From positions 310,001 to 374,000 of the forward strand of contig JARGXX010000098.1 of assembly GCA_030374765.1 (NCBI GenBank): 64,000 nucleotides of DNA. Direction: 5' to 3'. The notes below the pieces were generated by a model. The model was not told the DNA's origin. It made no database searches and saw only the letters and a program-made list of their open reading frames with translations. The stretch's first letter is position 1. Each line of letters starts with the position of its first letter. The position numbers and the translations under genes are program-made. This document shows, one piece after another, positions 11,001-23,600 of the stretch. This DNA is from Agarophyton chilense (lineage: Eukaryota; Rhodophyta; Florideophyceae; Gracilariales; Gracilariaceae).

Positions 11001-12330
11001 AAGGGATTGGCCGATAACCCCAGATAGCGTCCAGTGTGGTAAATACGACAGCTTCGCCTAAGGAATCCAGACAATCGTCCATGCGTGGTATCGGGTATGA
11101 GTCCCTTTTGGTTACTGCGTTCAGCTTCCTGTAGTCGACACAAAACCTGACGGAGCCATCTTTCTTTGCCACGAGGACAAGGACTTGCCCATTCGGATTG
11201 GTTTGGAGGCGCCAGCTCTATGAATTGAGCTTTTCGCATCTTGTCTATTTGGTTGGCGAAAATTTCCCTCCTCTTAGAGCCTGTACGGTATGGGTGCTGG
11301 AAGTGTGGTCTAGCATCATCCTGAAGGTCAATGCGGTGTGTAGTGGCTCTAATCGTTACCATTTAACCTGACCACATGGCCTGGTATTCCCTGAGGAGAT
11401 CAAGTACCTGAGGCCTAAAGAATTCAAATTCTGCGCCAATGGCGACCGTCCCCTCCCATGAGTCGACGTCCTCGTCGGGAGTTCGAGTTGAAATGTTATC
11501 CATTTGGGCCTCTATAATGGCCACGGGCACAGGTAGAGTGATGCCAATCACTGTACCTTTAGGTAACCGTAAGGGTTTATCTCTGAGGTTGCTGATTGTG
11601 ACCAAGAAGGGCCTGTTGGGGTGGATGTCCATTACTCCATTGGCCATCAATGTAAGGTGCTTCAGAACCATTTTTGGGTGGTTTTGAATCGTTACGAGAC
11701 CTGGAGATGGGTAATGGACTGATACAGCGATCTGGGTCATTGTGGGTATCGTTATGGCCTTTGACAGGCGAAGCTTATTGGACTTCGTGTTTTCGGAGAC
11801 AACCGCTCGTTTGCGGTTAGCTTCTGGCCCTGGGTGGAACCACTTATGGATATGGAAGGTGCTCCGTCGAATGCGACTTTCCTAAGGCCTGGATAAATGG
11901 CCTTAATGTATCGATCGATAAAGGAGGTCCCCAGGATTGCCTCAGCGCCCAAGTTAGGACATACAAGGAACCACGTGCAGACTTTGAATTGTCCTAAGTG
12001 GAGGTAAAGTGGTGCTATCATTTTAATGTCCATTGGTCTACGTGACGCATCGGTTCTCCTTGGGATCTTCTTTGCCTGAACGAAATCTTACCAACCCAGT
12101 GGGAGCAGCTTAGGATGGACCAAGTTAGGACCAGCGCCTGTATCCAATACCGCTGTGGTCACAAGAGAGTTGTTGGAATAAAGTGCTACGGTTACTCGAA
12201 CTTTGTAATTCTCTTTCCTGAGGATACAGACGGGTTCGTTGCTTTGTTCCAATTGTGGTTCATTCTGAGTGGTCCACTGCGGGTGGTTTGTATTGGGAGT
12301 TGAGGAGCTCTTTGGCTCATGACCGTCCAA
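8079..12330 (-). pseudogene. Ty3 pol of element A2 (protease, RT, RNase H, integrase, chromodomain)
   Basis: Minus-strand pieces in order: protease 12,088-12,330 (active site LDTGAGPN) and 11,752-12,033 (ILGTSF); linker 11,363-11,740; RT 10,642-11,362 (FCVDYRKLNAV, FTTLDAIWGY, FGLKNA); RT thumb 10,454-10,645; RNase H 9622-10,411 (RIDHDSLRWL, AVDSLSR); integrase 8882-9621; integrase C-terminus 8740-9057; chromodomain 8079-8387 (YRVRWFGYTLEEDTWQEP) with an RRSTRI tail. The RT catalytic YxDD box is missing: the protein runs SKVKWTVKERL with nothing between KW and the helix that normally follows YLDD. The second integrase aspartate is a glycine (LTGKGRQF), but the glutamate is kept (NGQAERFN). 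Several frameshifts occur. Inactive. Confidence 0.85.
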
Positions 12331-12380
12331 TTGGTTGAGGCAGGGGCTTAAAGAGGGAGGATTTGCCTCGAGTGTTCCCT

Positions 12381-14611
12381 CTAGGAGTTTTCCGATGGGG
12401 TTTCCGTTTCTTCCTGAGGATAGGGTTCTCCCACGCGGTCGTCTGTAAGATCTACAATGGCGTGAACCTGGGGGACTTTGATCTGAGTATCCGGAGGCGT
12501 GGCATAGCGTGAGCTTCCAGGGATCCCTGTGGTTCGTTTCTGTGGCCTGTTATACAATCCTTCGGATCTCCGTACTCGGCTATTCTCTTCCCTTAGGGCT
12601 AGGATGTTTTTGCGTGCGTCTTCGGACACATACTTCGTACATTCACAAAGATGGGTCACAGAAAGGCAGAGGAAGCAAGCACTTGGGGAGCGAACAAAAA
12701 CGTCCTTGCGAGGCGGAAAGGGAGAATCCTTGGGTGTGGGTGGTCCAGTGGTCGCTGTAGTTCCCTGGGAGGTATATGATCGGTGCCCGAATGGAGAAGC
12801 ACTGAAATTGACCACGAGCACAGCTTCTGAATTGGCGTAATAGAGTGATGCATCCATGTCCGATTCTGTGAAGCTAACCAAATGGGCTTGGTTGGGTTTA
12901 GGAAATAGAGTTGCGTGTCCTCCGGTTGTATCAGCGTTGTGCCTGGAGATCTTATAGGTTTTTCCATAAACCTCGGCGTAAGTAACGAGCCTTTGGAAGA
13001 AGTATTATGGGTCTTCCGTGTGGTATTTGCGCACATTTGTCGGAATGGCAGGGAGCAATCCCGTGATGAAGTGACGTTTAAGTTGTCCTTCGGAGAACAC
13101 GTTTCCACATCGGTAAGCACTCATTCATAGGTCGTCTGCAAAAGCCGGTTCGGTCATGTTGGAGCTCTGCCTGAAGAAGATGACTTCCTGGTGGGCATCC
13201 ATTATGACGTCATCCGTGGCGTAAGTTTCCAAGAAGCAATGAACGACTGGAGGGTATGACCTGAGAAGCTCACGGTCTTGAACATCCACGAGGTCAGTTG
13301 TGCCAGATATCTTCGAAAACACTCGGTCACGCGCCTGTCCTGTAAGGAAGAAATGGAGAAGGTACAGAGCGGCGCCCTCGTGGGCACCGTTCTGATCGTA
13401 GGCCGTACGGAGCAAACTGAGAAATCTAAGGACAGAACTAGGATCGGAACCCGAGAAGTTGTCCGGAATGGTTAGTTGCATCCGTTTGCCCCATTTGGCG
13501 ACTCTGCGAGCCACCGAACCAGAATATTTCGCAGACGTGTCGGCCAGCCGGTAATTCCGGTAGTCTAAAACCTTAAGGAAAAGTTCGTTGGTGGTGTTCA
13601 GTCGTCTGAGGCCTCGAACGGCAGCCTCATCTACTTCCGAGTCCGTCGTTTTGGTCGAGGCCGATTCGGAATCACTCGTGTTCAAATGGTCTCTTCTTTT
13701 ACTTCTTCTGTTTTTCTTTCTCCTGCGGTTGCTTTTTTCTTACCATTGGAATAGGGACCTTAAGGATCGATCTATATATCAGATCCAATGGAGCTCTGAG
13801 GTCGCTATACCTCATATGATCCGTCGGGTGGGGCAAGCGGTCTCTCATCTAGACGCGAAGCTTCTCTTCTGCTCCTAGATTGTCCAACAAGGGGATTTTT
13901 CTAATGGTATACCCGGCGAGGGGCGGATAATGCCGTCACTCCTGGGAGTTCGGTAGGGGGTTGCCATATGGACACCGGATGGTTAATTTGTGGTGGAGTG
14001 GTCCTAGGGACCAAATTGCTCTCCTGGTGGGTGACTGCTCCTTGAACGGCCTGTAGGAGGGAGTTTATGAATAAAATCATATTCGTCCATTAGCTTAGGG
14101 ACGATTCGCATGATGAGGTAATCCGTATGGTCAACGATCGCCTTAGCTTGTCGCACGTCTACAATGGAATCCACTTGGGCTTAGCAGAGCTCACGGAGAT
14201 GAGGCCAGAGAAGGTCAGCAAGCCCTGCCGGCAGTTTTCTCTCATTCTTTCGATCTGGTTGGTTTCTCCTTGAGGTGTCCCTGGCTTAGATGTGGCCATG
14301 GCGAGGCCTTCTCGTAAACGCACTGCCACCGTTGGTTCTCGGCGAATCCTTTCAGGGTTATCCAGTGGGGTCAGTACTTCTTGCGGCTGGCTCCTCGTGC
14401 TTCTGCGGTCGCTAGCGGTATCAACCTGAGAGTCAGGCGAAATCGCCGGCGTTTTAGTCGCAATTCTTTCTACAGTAGGAGTCCTATGGTCTGGTCGGTT
14501 GGGTGTGTTTCCTGCATTCATAATGGCGGTTGCTTCTGTACTTCTGGTCCGTCTGGGAATTAAACCAAAAGTTATAATCCTGATAATTCTTCGTTCCAGT
14601 GGTCCGTTCAA
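12381..14611 (-). pseudogene. Ty3 gag of element A2
   Basis: Minus-strand gag in at least three frames. 14,159-14,611 is probably the N-terminus (starts MNGPLERR, rich in Thr/Arg/Pro). 13,125-13,685 is a capsid-like segment (IPDNFSGSDPSSV through FFLTGQARDRVF to VVHCFLETYAT). 12,381-13,120 is the C-terminus with a zinc-knuckle-like string CFLCLSVTHLCEC, which has three rather than four residues between His and the last Cys. It would package element RNA into particles in the cytoplasm. Frameshifts near 14.16 and 13.12 kb break it. Confidence 0.65.
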
Positions 14612-14631
14612 TTATTACTAGAGGATTCCAA

Positions 14632-14643
14632 GGCGGGAGACCA
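14632..14643 (-). other. Primer-binding site of element A2
   Basis: On the minus strand TGGTCTCCCGCC lies four bases after the end of the 5' LTR, the usual place for annealing of a tRNA 3' end (ending ...GGGAGACCA). Element B has the near-identical TGGTCTCCCGAC. The 3' end recalls yeast tRNA-Tyr from memory, but the primer tRNA is not proven. Confidence 0.65.
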
Positions 14644-14647
14644 AAAA

Positions 14648-15089
14648 GTAACACAATGACGGGTGGGTCAGCGTATGGGTCTCGACCGCTGGTAGCGTGG
14701 TAGAGCGGGTCCTAAGGTTCGAATTTTGGATGGCGGCACCCCCAGAGTACTTGGGGCAATGGGCTTGCGTTTACTGCGTAATCCTACAGGTTGGAGCTAC
14801 AGAAACGATGGATTAAAGACTAAAGGGTGGAACTTATATACCAAAGGTTATTTAGTATCCTAACGGGGCCTACCGTACTATAAGGGAGAAACGTCACTCA
14901 AGCCAAGTAAATAGTACTGGAGAGGCGCTGAGATCTCCCTGGCAATGTAATGATAATCCATTACACTACTTAAAATAAAATAATAATCAACATGAGTCCA
15001 CCTGAGGTCGACCCGTCCACGCATCGCCTGTAAGAGACCTCAGGGCCCGGCAGTTTACAGGGCTCAACCGTTATCAACGCTCTTTCACA
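14648..15089 (-). repeat. 5' LTR of element A2
   Basis: Direct repeat of 7378-7828 with many point differences and small indels, which implies an old insertion. It contains the same tRNA-like A-box/B-box pair (14,691-14,726) as the other copy. The outer end is TTCACA at 15,089, with no target duplication beyond it. Confidence 0.75.
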
Positions 15090-16240
15090 CCAGTCACTTT
15101 TGTAAAGTTAAGCACTTACTAGACTACTTTTACCCTTTTTGGTTTCTACAATAGACCATAAAGGCAAGTCTGGTGTTCTTACATTTTTCCGGACCCGTGT
15201 GCGCTGCGCATCACCATCTACCATCATGGTCCCAGTACGCCCGCCGTTCTTGTTGCACCCTTCGTTGGCTGGTTCTCCCACTCCTCACAGAAATACTCAA
15301 TCTCCTCCTCGGACGTCGAGCCCATCGTGCGCTCCCTAGAACCCACAGGTCCTACAACCCCTCGCTACCCTTTTGGTTCATACCAAACGCTCGGCCAGCA
15401 TTTCCGAAATGTGAAGCTTTGGCTACAGTAAAGCTTACGAAATCAGTGTCAGAAAATTTTGAAGTAAAAATACTGTTTCAAAAACAAAACCTTTATTGCA
15501 TCGTATTTACTCTACCACGAATTCAGTAATTTATTTTAGCTCCTGAAGCCTTTATACTGCTTATAAAGCGCTTTGGAATTTAATATATAAGAAAAATGAT
15601 GGCTTTTGTATTAATCTTTTCTAAGCGATCTTTGATACAATTTTTCAAATAAAAAACTGTATCAAATTGGCTTTCTTAGCCATAAACCATTCGGGTCAAC
15701 ATTCCAAACATGTTTTTGAAAAGGTTGAGGTTTACGGAGCGCGCAGGCCATTTCAAAACTGACATTTGTAAAACAATAAATCACTGTTTTATAGAAATAA
15801 ATCTATGCAGAGGGAAACTATCTTTCTGAAAACTAGATTCTTCCCGGTACGTACATTATGCAAACGATAGCAAATAGTTTGCTAAAACGTCAGCATGCTT
15901 CTCAAATCCGCATAGTAATTTCAATGGAACCAATCGCAGTTTCTCATTTCGAAAAGATTGCAGCCGGAACTATAACCGATGGCCTCCCTTATTGACTTGT
16001 CAAAATTTGCGTTTTTTCGAAGATCATGCCAATATAATTAATAGTTATCTGGACCATAAATGTTGAACCAGTTTTTGTCAGAAAAGATAACATTATTCTA
16101 TTCAGTTGTATAGTAGGATTATTTCGCACAACATTTCACACGGCTTTTCTTGTAATAGTCTTTTAAAAAATATTATCCTTCATTTTTGTGTACTTGAACA
16201 AACTATGACGGCTAACTTTACACCACATAGTACATCTGGA
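15090..16240. other. AT-rich stretch with no recognised gene
   Basis: Mostly AT-rich DNA. The longest frame (15,173-15,529, +) has no recognisable motif and unremarkable composition. It probably separates the A2 insertion from the copia fragment. Nothing else is seen. Confidence 0.5.
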
Positions 16241-17220
16241 TTAGGCAAATTTAGATTTTTGACAAATTTGCTGCAAGACAATAATGTAACGGCAAAGTTT
16301 GGGTCCAAATACACCTTCTCGGCTGGAGAAAATGTCGTAAGTCCACCAGTTACACGCTTTGTTCCGTATGTTGTAGAATTTTTGATGAAGTTGCTGGTTG
16401 TGTTTGAGCCGCGCTTGAGCTTTCGGGATATATATGAGGTTCGTAATAGAAAGCCCTTTGTGAATTTGTGTCTCCCAGATTACTTCGGACCTACGGTGGT
16501 TGTCCATAATGAAGCATCCAGTATAGGGTCGTAATGTAGAAATGAATAACACCATAAAATCAGCGCTAAGGACACCAACGGATAGTATGTTGGTCTCGAA
16601 AGACGGTGCGTGGTAGGCTTCAACGACTGTACCATTGTCGAGAGGGATCCAAACATGGCCTTTCAAAACAAGACGAGCAGTGCCGGAGCCGGCTTGTACG
16701 AACTCAATTTCCATGTGCTCGTAGCGGATAAAGGACTTACGCGAATGGAAGAAGTGATGGGCTGCGCCAGAATCGATTTAGGCTGCATCTACTTTATGTT
16801 GAAAGAGTAACGCAATGGTACTCATGTAATTTGCCACATTGTAGTTGTATAGGGATGAAGGCGGAAGGTCACCATCCCTTTGCACCACGTACGATTGGGG
16901 GTTGAAGTTATTACCTCCATTTCCCTTCCCCCTTGGCGCAAAGCGTGAATTCCAGTTGGATTCACGTTTTCCACCTTGGTTGTATTGTGGTTGGTACTGC
17001 GAGTTACGGCCAAAACCATTTTTCGAACAATTTTGTTGACGGTCAGATTTGCGAGAAGTATGTTTGTCGTTGTATTCTTATCGTTTGCGTTTGTAGCAGT
17101 CTCGGGCGTAGTGACCGCGTCGACTGCAGTAGTAGCAGTTGTTGTCGCCGTGATCCCTGTCGGAAGATGATTTGTTTCGCCAGGTCCTGTAAAAACAGGG
17201 AGGTATGTTGTTGATTGAAT
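16241..17220 (-). pseudogene. Ty1/copia fragment: gag zinc knuckle, protease, pre-integrase
   Basis: Read on the minus strand, a CCHC zinc knuckle (CYYCSRRGHYARDC, about 17,085-17,130) is followed by a copia-type protease site (IDSGAAHHFF, about 16,750-16,780). Then comes the segment VWIPLDNGTVVEAYHAPSF leading to NILSVGVL, typical of copia polyproteins between protease and integrase. Frame changes separate these pieces. No RT or LTR was found, so only a small 5' portion of a copia element remains. Confidence 0.65.
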
Positions 17221-17259
17221 TCATTTCTCTCTCGAGAGAAAGATAAAACTTAAGACCCG

Positions 17260-17560
17260 GAAGACTGCGATAGCCCCAGGAGGTCAAACCTCGAAGCAAT
17301 AAAGGCGCAAGACGAGGATCCGAGGCGCGGAGGGGAAGCGCAAGCCAAGGAATCCATGCACGGAGGCGAGACGCAAGCCGAGGAACCAAAGCGCAAAGAG
17401 GAGGCGCAAGCCAAGGAACCGATGCGCGTGGAGGTCGTAAGGTTGAAGAAATGTAGTGGCCAAATGCCAAGAGGCGCGGAGCCCTGACGCTGAAGAAGCG
17501 CGGAAGTTGTAGGTTCATGAAGCGTAGAGGCCTAAGGCCGAGAAAACGCGGAACCCAGTG
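17260..17560. repeat. 24-bp minisatellite-like tract, copy 1
   Basis: Degenerate tandem units of about 24 bases built on GAAGCGCGGAAG followed by a GTAGGTTCAT- or GCCTAAGGCCGAG-type half. The clearest units are at about 17,490-17,545. The same unit family recurs at 26,575-26,776. It encodes only low-complexity Leu/Arg/Pro-rich frames. Confidence 0.55.
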
Positions 17561-17896
17561 GAAATTGGAGATATACCATAGATATGAGTCCGATATAAAA
17601 CAAGTTTTTTGGATATATATTTTACAACTGATAGATATAATTTTAGTATAAGGTTCCATTAAGGGTCTGAACAGAGGATACAGAATCGATGCAATGTAGA
17701 TATAACTTTGAGCATATCTGGTTTTCTGATATAAATATATTTTAGTTTTCATAAAGGTCCCCGTTCGATATACGTTGGATAAAGGGAAGCGTGATATTAG
17801 TTACATGCCCTTTCGATATGCGATGGATATGAGTTAATTATGATATAAGATTGATACCAGAGAGATACAGGTTAGCTGCTTTTCAAGGATTGAGTC
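17561..17896. other. AT-rich spacer, no gene seen
   Basis: AT-rich DNA with several ATATC/GATAT motifs. Part of it (17,563-17,640) resembles 26,440-26,570 in inverted orientation. No coding signal. Confidence 0.4.
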
Positions 17897-18818
17897 GTGA
17901 CATTGACTCGGTTTGTCCGCCATCTGCGCCCCACCGCCTTCCGACGCCGCTGCAATTCACGTCCGTCGCCCTCATGTACGCCGCCGCGATGTCCTAGCCA
18001 CAGCGCTCCATCTCCATCGCTCTGCCGTCCTCTATCTTGCGTAACGCACAGTCATCCGAGCTCCGCATCTACTGACCGAGTAGGTTGCGCGCGCCGCGGC
18101 CAACCTCTGCGTGCACGAGGGGATCATCTTTGACGAGCACCCGTGCGAATCCTCTCCGTGGTCGCACGGCTTGCCTGTCGATGCTTCCTTTCCCCGTGTG
18201 TGCTGAACTCAGATTCGTACGCCTGCTCAATCCAGTTGCACTTGCCAATCACGTAGCTCGCGGCGATTGCATGCCGTTTCGTGAAGAAATCACTGTATCT
18301 AAATCTTCCGACAGGGCCCTGCTGCCCGCATGCCACCCACAAGGTACATCGATGTCAGTGTACTACTTCTGGCCGATGTTCATCGCGCCGTGTCCCTGAT
18401 CACCCGTGTCAGCGTCGATATGAAACCGTCCGGAGATGACTATCAAAACGTTCCTTGCAAATACCTTTTTGGACTCCTAGTGTCTTGCAACCGCACCCGA
18501 GCAGAGCACACGTACTGGCGCTATCAGGTCTGCACAGGAACATGCTTGTCCGATGTGCTCACCAAAAGTGTCGTGTGCGACAAGTACGATCTGGTCATCG
18601 CAACCTCAGAGCCCAGCACCCCCATCGACGCTTTCGAGCCAAACACGGCTTCCCTCCCCCTCACCCCCCCGCCCCTCCCTTGTAACGATCTTCCCACTGT
18701 ATTTGGTCTAGTGCAAGGCCCCGATCACAGCGTAATCGGCAGATGCGGCTTCGATTGCTCTTTCTTGGCATCTTGGTTCGCATCTAAGAAGGCGCATTGC
18801 TCCGACAGGAGTGATTAA
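17897..18818 (+). pseudogene. Unrecognised plus-strand frames, possibly a decayed gene
   Basis: Three overlapping plus frames (17,897-18,133; 18,085-18,399; 18,330-18,818) run in series. The last, 162 codons, is Cys-rich (CKYLFGLLVSC, YQVCTGTCLSD) and Pro-rich near its end. I recognise no family. A gene with introns or a frameshifted remnant are both possible, as is chance in GC-rich DNA. Confidence 0.2.
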
Positions 18819-18992
18819 TACTCGAAACCTTAACACCATTCCGTGCGACACATAGCTGCGGCACCCAGCCAGTGTTCACAGAATGGAGAATCACCTCTTC
18901 AGCCTTTTCAACCCCTGGTTTATCGCTATCATTATTATTTAAGAAGCACTCAACTGACGCATGACACCTGCCAGACACTTTAGAGAGCCAAA

Positions 18993-20038
18993 TTACTGTC
19001 CTTCGAAGTGCGCTTTGCCAAAGACTCGCTGTCCGCAGAGGTTATGCATCGACGCAAGGCCAAGCTGACAGTCATAAGCGGATGGGCCGGGCAAGGAGCA
19101 GCCTTGGAGTGCACAAATGTTGTTTGACGCAGCTCTGCGCTTCTTGGAGCGTCTCTTAGCCACCAATCGTTCATGATTTTGGGAAAATATAGCTAGCCGT
19201 TTCTTTTTCTTTCCAAACACCAGTGTAATCTCAACGTTTTCGTTATTGTTGACGTTGTATGAGTTGTGATTGTTTCCAACGATTATGCTTCCTTCACTCT
19301 CTCCTACGCAAAACATCGGGGTAGCCTCGCTGTTTTCATCGCTTTCATTGCAAGTATCTGAATCATTTATGGCATCACACTCAATTTCACCAGCATCGGA
19401 AATGTTATTCGACATATCATTTAGCCGAGACGCTAACGAAGTTCTTTTTTGCGTAATGCCCTCAAATGAGTCTCGACGTCTTGTGACGAATTTCTGTGAA
19501 GGTGACGCTTCGTCATAGCGTCTGGCGGAGCAGAAAACCTTGCAACACCCTCTTGCTCTGCGTCACAGATGTCATCATCATCTCCATCGCCCGCAGTGTT
19601 GCGGTTCCCTTCAGGTTTGCCCCTATTCCTGGGATGAATCCAACCATTTGGAGCCTTTTTACATTTCTTGTCGGTCTTGAACACCTCTTGGAGAAACATA
19701 CCCGCCGTCCAGTAATCCTCTGCCATTTGCAAGAAGCTGAAAGTCGCATTCAGTTTTCTTCGAACTGCCTGAAAATGAATATGGAAAAGATTCTCTGCCT
19801 CTTCGTACGTAAAAAGTCCTTTCTTAATGCTCCAATTGTTCTCAAAAGATCCCGTATAAAGCGTTTTTCTGATTCTCAAGCGGGTACGGGGAGCCCTATC
19901 TTTCGAGACGATGATGTACGACGGACTGTACGCCACATTCTTCCATTCCGCATGTGCCCGATTGAAAATATCCGCCGCTGAGCGTTGACTGCCTCCTCCG
20001 TTCTTACGGCGCCGAATAGAGGCACATGGGTACACCAA
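18993..20038 (-). CDS. Acidic/basic unknown protein, divergent to transposase, two frames
   Basis: Two minus-strand frames overlap in the region 19,415-19,433: 19,433-20,038 (201 codons) and 18,993-19,415 (140 codons), in different frames, so there is a frameshift or an intron. The first part has YEEAENLFHIHF and a long helical segment, then a GDGDDDD acidic run. The second is Asn/Asp/Glu-rich and then basic (GKKKKRL, RRSKKRR), resembling a nuclear protein. It lies head-to-head with the transposase that starts at about 20.5 kb, so it may be the accessory protein of the same DNA transposon. Family not recognised. Confidence 0.35.
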
Positions 20039-20508
20039 GACGGCTGCCTCTTAGTGGACGCGGACCTCCGCTGGCAACACATGATTTCTGATATTTGCAT
20101 TTTGATTCTAACGCGACGGTGCCATTGTGGGAAGAATACAAAAAAGGCAAGGAAGAACGAAAAAGATACACGAAGCAGAGCAGCCAAATAGACCAAAAGG
20201 AGAATGCCAAGCGCAAGGGAAAGCCAATAGCAGCCGTGCACCGTCGCAAGAGCAAAGCGAGAGTTATTACAGACGAGCTTCGCTCCCTCAACAAGACGGA
20301 AGAAAAGTATCAGCTTGGGCGGTAACGGTGGTTTTATCGAATTCGAAGTAAAATGTGGATGAACTTTTCGGTTCATGATTCAAGCAGATACGCCCTGCCG
20401 ACTGAAGATGCCAATCAACGAACACAAGGTTTATATCTTCACTTATACTCCTTCATCTGTTCTACCAACCTCCTAATTCATTCGTTTACTACACATAGAA
20501 GTCCTGTC

Positions 20509-23500
20509 ATGCCGTTCTCAGAAAAGCCTTTGTTGTCTCCCACCCCATCTTTTACCCCTGAATCCCTAGATGTTGGCTCCTTTTCGTTCGATCAGGAAAA
20601 CTGCATCTCCTTTCAGAACAGCTCTACATCTTTAACTACTGATTCACCGGAAGTCGGGTCCCTGCTATGCGATCAGGACAATATGATCTCCACCAGAAAG
20701 TGCTTTGTTTCTATATCTCAGTCTCCAAAAAGTGATGAACACTTCGTAGCGGTGAACGAAGAGGTTTAGAGTCCCCGTAAACGACGGAAGACTCCGTCAT
20801 GGTGACACCTTCGGCCGAGATGTTCAAGAGATGCATTTGTGAAGCCTCATTTGCCTAACAATGACCATTTAAAATCAAAGGAAGTGGACGATATATCTTC
20901 ATTACATCCACAAGATCGTTTCGGTAATGTGCCTCATCTCTTGGATTTTTCCAACCGTCGAATGGAGAGCCAAGAAGCTTCCTTACGTCTTGGGCGTGCA
21001 CTGTTAATCCGGGAAACTATTTTCAGCCGCATTTCTAGACTAGAAACTGAGGAAAAGATCTGGTATCTCTGTTTGACGTCTTGCAGCACAGTGCTTGCTC
21101 TCGTGAGACCTGTCGCAGAATCTTTCGTCTAACTTGCGGTGAATCTCAACTAACTCATGAGAGTATGAAGAGTTACATCACACAACGAACTGGAGTTGAT
21201 GTGCAGTCAACTAAAGGCTGTCCTGATGGACACATGGCTGCAACTGGTCTGTACAAGCAACATGAGTACTGCATTGTTCAGGATTTCAATAAACCTCTTA
21301 GAAAGGCAAATAGTTTCGCGTACTTGAAGCCAATACACCTGTTCCAGGCAATTTGTATGGAGGAGAATTCATTTCGTGAACTTTTCGAAGGCTGTCGACG
21401 AGCTCAAAATGCCATGAGACCAGAAGAGACACCTCACTTGTTTGACTACTTTCACGGTAAATCCTTTGCACGACAACACAAGGAGAGACTTCAGACTTGG
21501 AACAAAAACAGAGAACTGTTAATTTTCGTCGCGTTGAGTACGGATGGGGTCGAGATAGGAAAGAATAGACTCCCTTCGATGCAATCCTGCAGGCCTATTA
21601 TGCTTAATGCTCTCAATCTCGATGTGTCCTACAGATTCATAGCATGCAATGTTCTTATCCCGGCTATTGTACCAGGTACTCACGACAGCGATGTCTGCGA
21701 AACATTCTTTCAGCCTATATTTGACGACTTGGAAGAATTGCAGCGTGGTATTGAAATGAGCTGTTGGGATGGGTTTGATAGACGAGTGTCCGTTTTTGTC
21801 CTGTTTGTGATAGCAGATTGGCCCGCCGCCACCAAGATAGGAGGGTTTGTTGGGCACAAGGGAAAACTTTCTTGTCGTTACTGCGAGAAGACAGCGGTCA
21901 GTAATGCGTTGAAGCCATCTGGAAGTGTGCAATGCCGAAACCGTGCAATCAGAGAGAGCAACTATTTCGGATGGATTCAATCAGAGTGCCCCAATCCAAG
22001 GACAAACAAGACTATTCGACACGCATGGGACAGACTCAGCAGGGCGCACAGTGGACAGGCTCGCGGTACCACTTCTAGAATCATGCAGGAAACTGGAATT
22101 AAGCGTACGCCATTAGTCTCAACGATTCTTCTTGACTTTGCGAACTCGTTCCCCTACAACACAATGCATTTATGTTTGAGTGGGCTTGTATCGACAATCA
22201 CACGTTTTACATTTGGAATGCATGATAAGCTTTGTGCAGAGTCTTCTTTGTCATATTGGATGTTCATATAACACGAATCAACCTCTCTAGAGCGTTGTGC
22301 GTCCGGATTCCCCACTGACTGGGGGCGGTTTCCTCTCTCTTTAGAGCAGCTCTCTTCCTTCAAGGCTGAGACTCTCAAGATATTCGCTCTTCATTTTGTT
22401 GTCCCTATTTTGTCACACACCAGATTCAATCCACGTATGATCGATGTGTGGGTCACGCTGCGAAGATTGCTTTTCATCGTTCTGGATCCCACTCCTCGGC
22501 CTGAGTCAGTTCAAACTCTGACATATCTAGTTCAAAAGCTTCATGCGCTGTAAGCAAAGAATTTTTTCGTTGACGAGTACCACTCTTTCTTTTTCACTCC
22601 AACAACACATGCTTTTATTCACCTTCCTGAAATGTTGGAAGAGAATGGCCCACTTCTGAATACTTCCCAGTTTCTTCCGGAGCTTGTAATTGGAGAGCTA
22701 TTTCGGTATGTTAAATCATTCACACTCCTCGAAACAAATGATCTGAACGGCTATCTGTCTCGATTTGCCACTGGAATGCTGCTTGGAGGAGTTCGTCAAG
22801 GATTTAAACATACTGAAAACCACATTATTTCTTCGTCGTCTACTGAAGAGATTCGTGATGACCTTGATCCAATGAACAGCACAAAAGAATCTGACGGGGA
22901 AGAATGTGACGAGAGCGAGTCCGACAGTTGTCTGAAGGGATCGCCGAACATGTATTTGCTAAGGGCAGCTGGTTGGGGTGATGAATCAATGTGGAGATTG
23001 GCCGGACCAAGAGGAACTTCTTTCACTAGGGAAGTTCCAAACAGTTGATGGACTGTGTTGAGAAAGTTCTGTTTCTTAACTACAATCTTCTGCAGATTGT
23101 ATCGGTACACTCATATCAACGCGCCATACTAAAAGATGAGCACAATGGTTTTGCGATTGAAGTTCTTTCACACTATCAGAAAAGAGATGCCAAGCAGTCA
23201 AGGAAAGGATTCATGGCTCGCCAAAGCCATTGGATAGCTGATAACTTTGCTTCTGAACTTGAGAGTGAGGTCATGGAAACCTACTATGGCAGCTTTCTAG
23301 ATATCTATGAGGTTGAAGTCTACGTTGAACACGCGACCACCAGAGCCAAAAAGAATGCTTACTTCAAGTTAGTTCGTATCCACTAGCAGAATGGACTTCG
23401 CGTAAATCGAAAGCACGAGACAGTCTCCACAAAACTTGGCTCAAATGTACGAAAGGGACCAATCTTGGACACTTACAAAACATTTGAGCAGATATCGTCT

Positions 23501-23600
23501 GTTGATCGAAAGATTGGATACTTTGATCATGGTGGGCGGCGGTATTTTCTAGATGAACTGCAGAGAAGTGTATTTGAGGATAGTACTGTACGTATTTAAG
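20509..23600 (+). pseudogene. Plavaka/CACTA-like (Tnp2-type) DNA transposase
   Basis: Plus-strand frames 20,509-20,769, 20,839-21,132, 21,081-22,271, about 22,365-23,048, 23,045-23,386 and about 23,387-23,600 read as one decaying transposase. The 396-codon central part holds Tnp2-type motifs in order: DYFHGKSFARQH, VALSTDGVEIGKNR, IVPGTHDSD, and DWPAATKIGGFVGHKGKLSC with a CxxC. Later blocks HLPEM, FLPELVIGELFRYV and LNGYLSR match the C-terminal half of the family. At least three stops or frameshifts break it (around 20.77, 22.27 and 22.55 kb). It would cut and paste the element in the nucleus. I could not find its terminal inverted repeats by eye. Superfamily placement is from motif recall. 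Confidence 0.65.

Larger units (their letters stand above)
7378..15089 (-). mobile_element. Ty3/gypsy element A2 (chromodomain type) with two LTR copies
   Basis: This 7.7-kb element is on the minus strand. Two direct repeats (7378-7828 and 14,648-15,089) flank gag-pol, and a primer-binding site lies just inside the right-hand (5') repeat. Order on the minus strand: LTR, PBS, gag, protease, RT, RNase H, integrase, chromodomain, LTR. No target-site duplication is visible and every domain carries frameshifts or deletions, so this is an old insertion. Unlike B, C and D there is no room for an antisense gene: only about 250 bases separate the chromodomain from the matched LTR. Confidence 0.85.
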
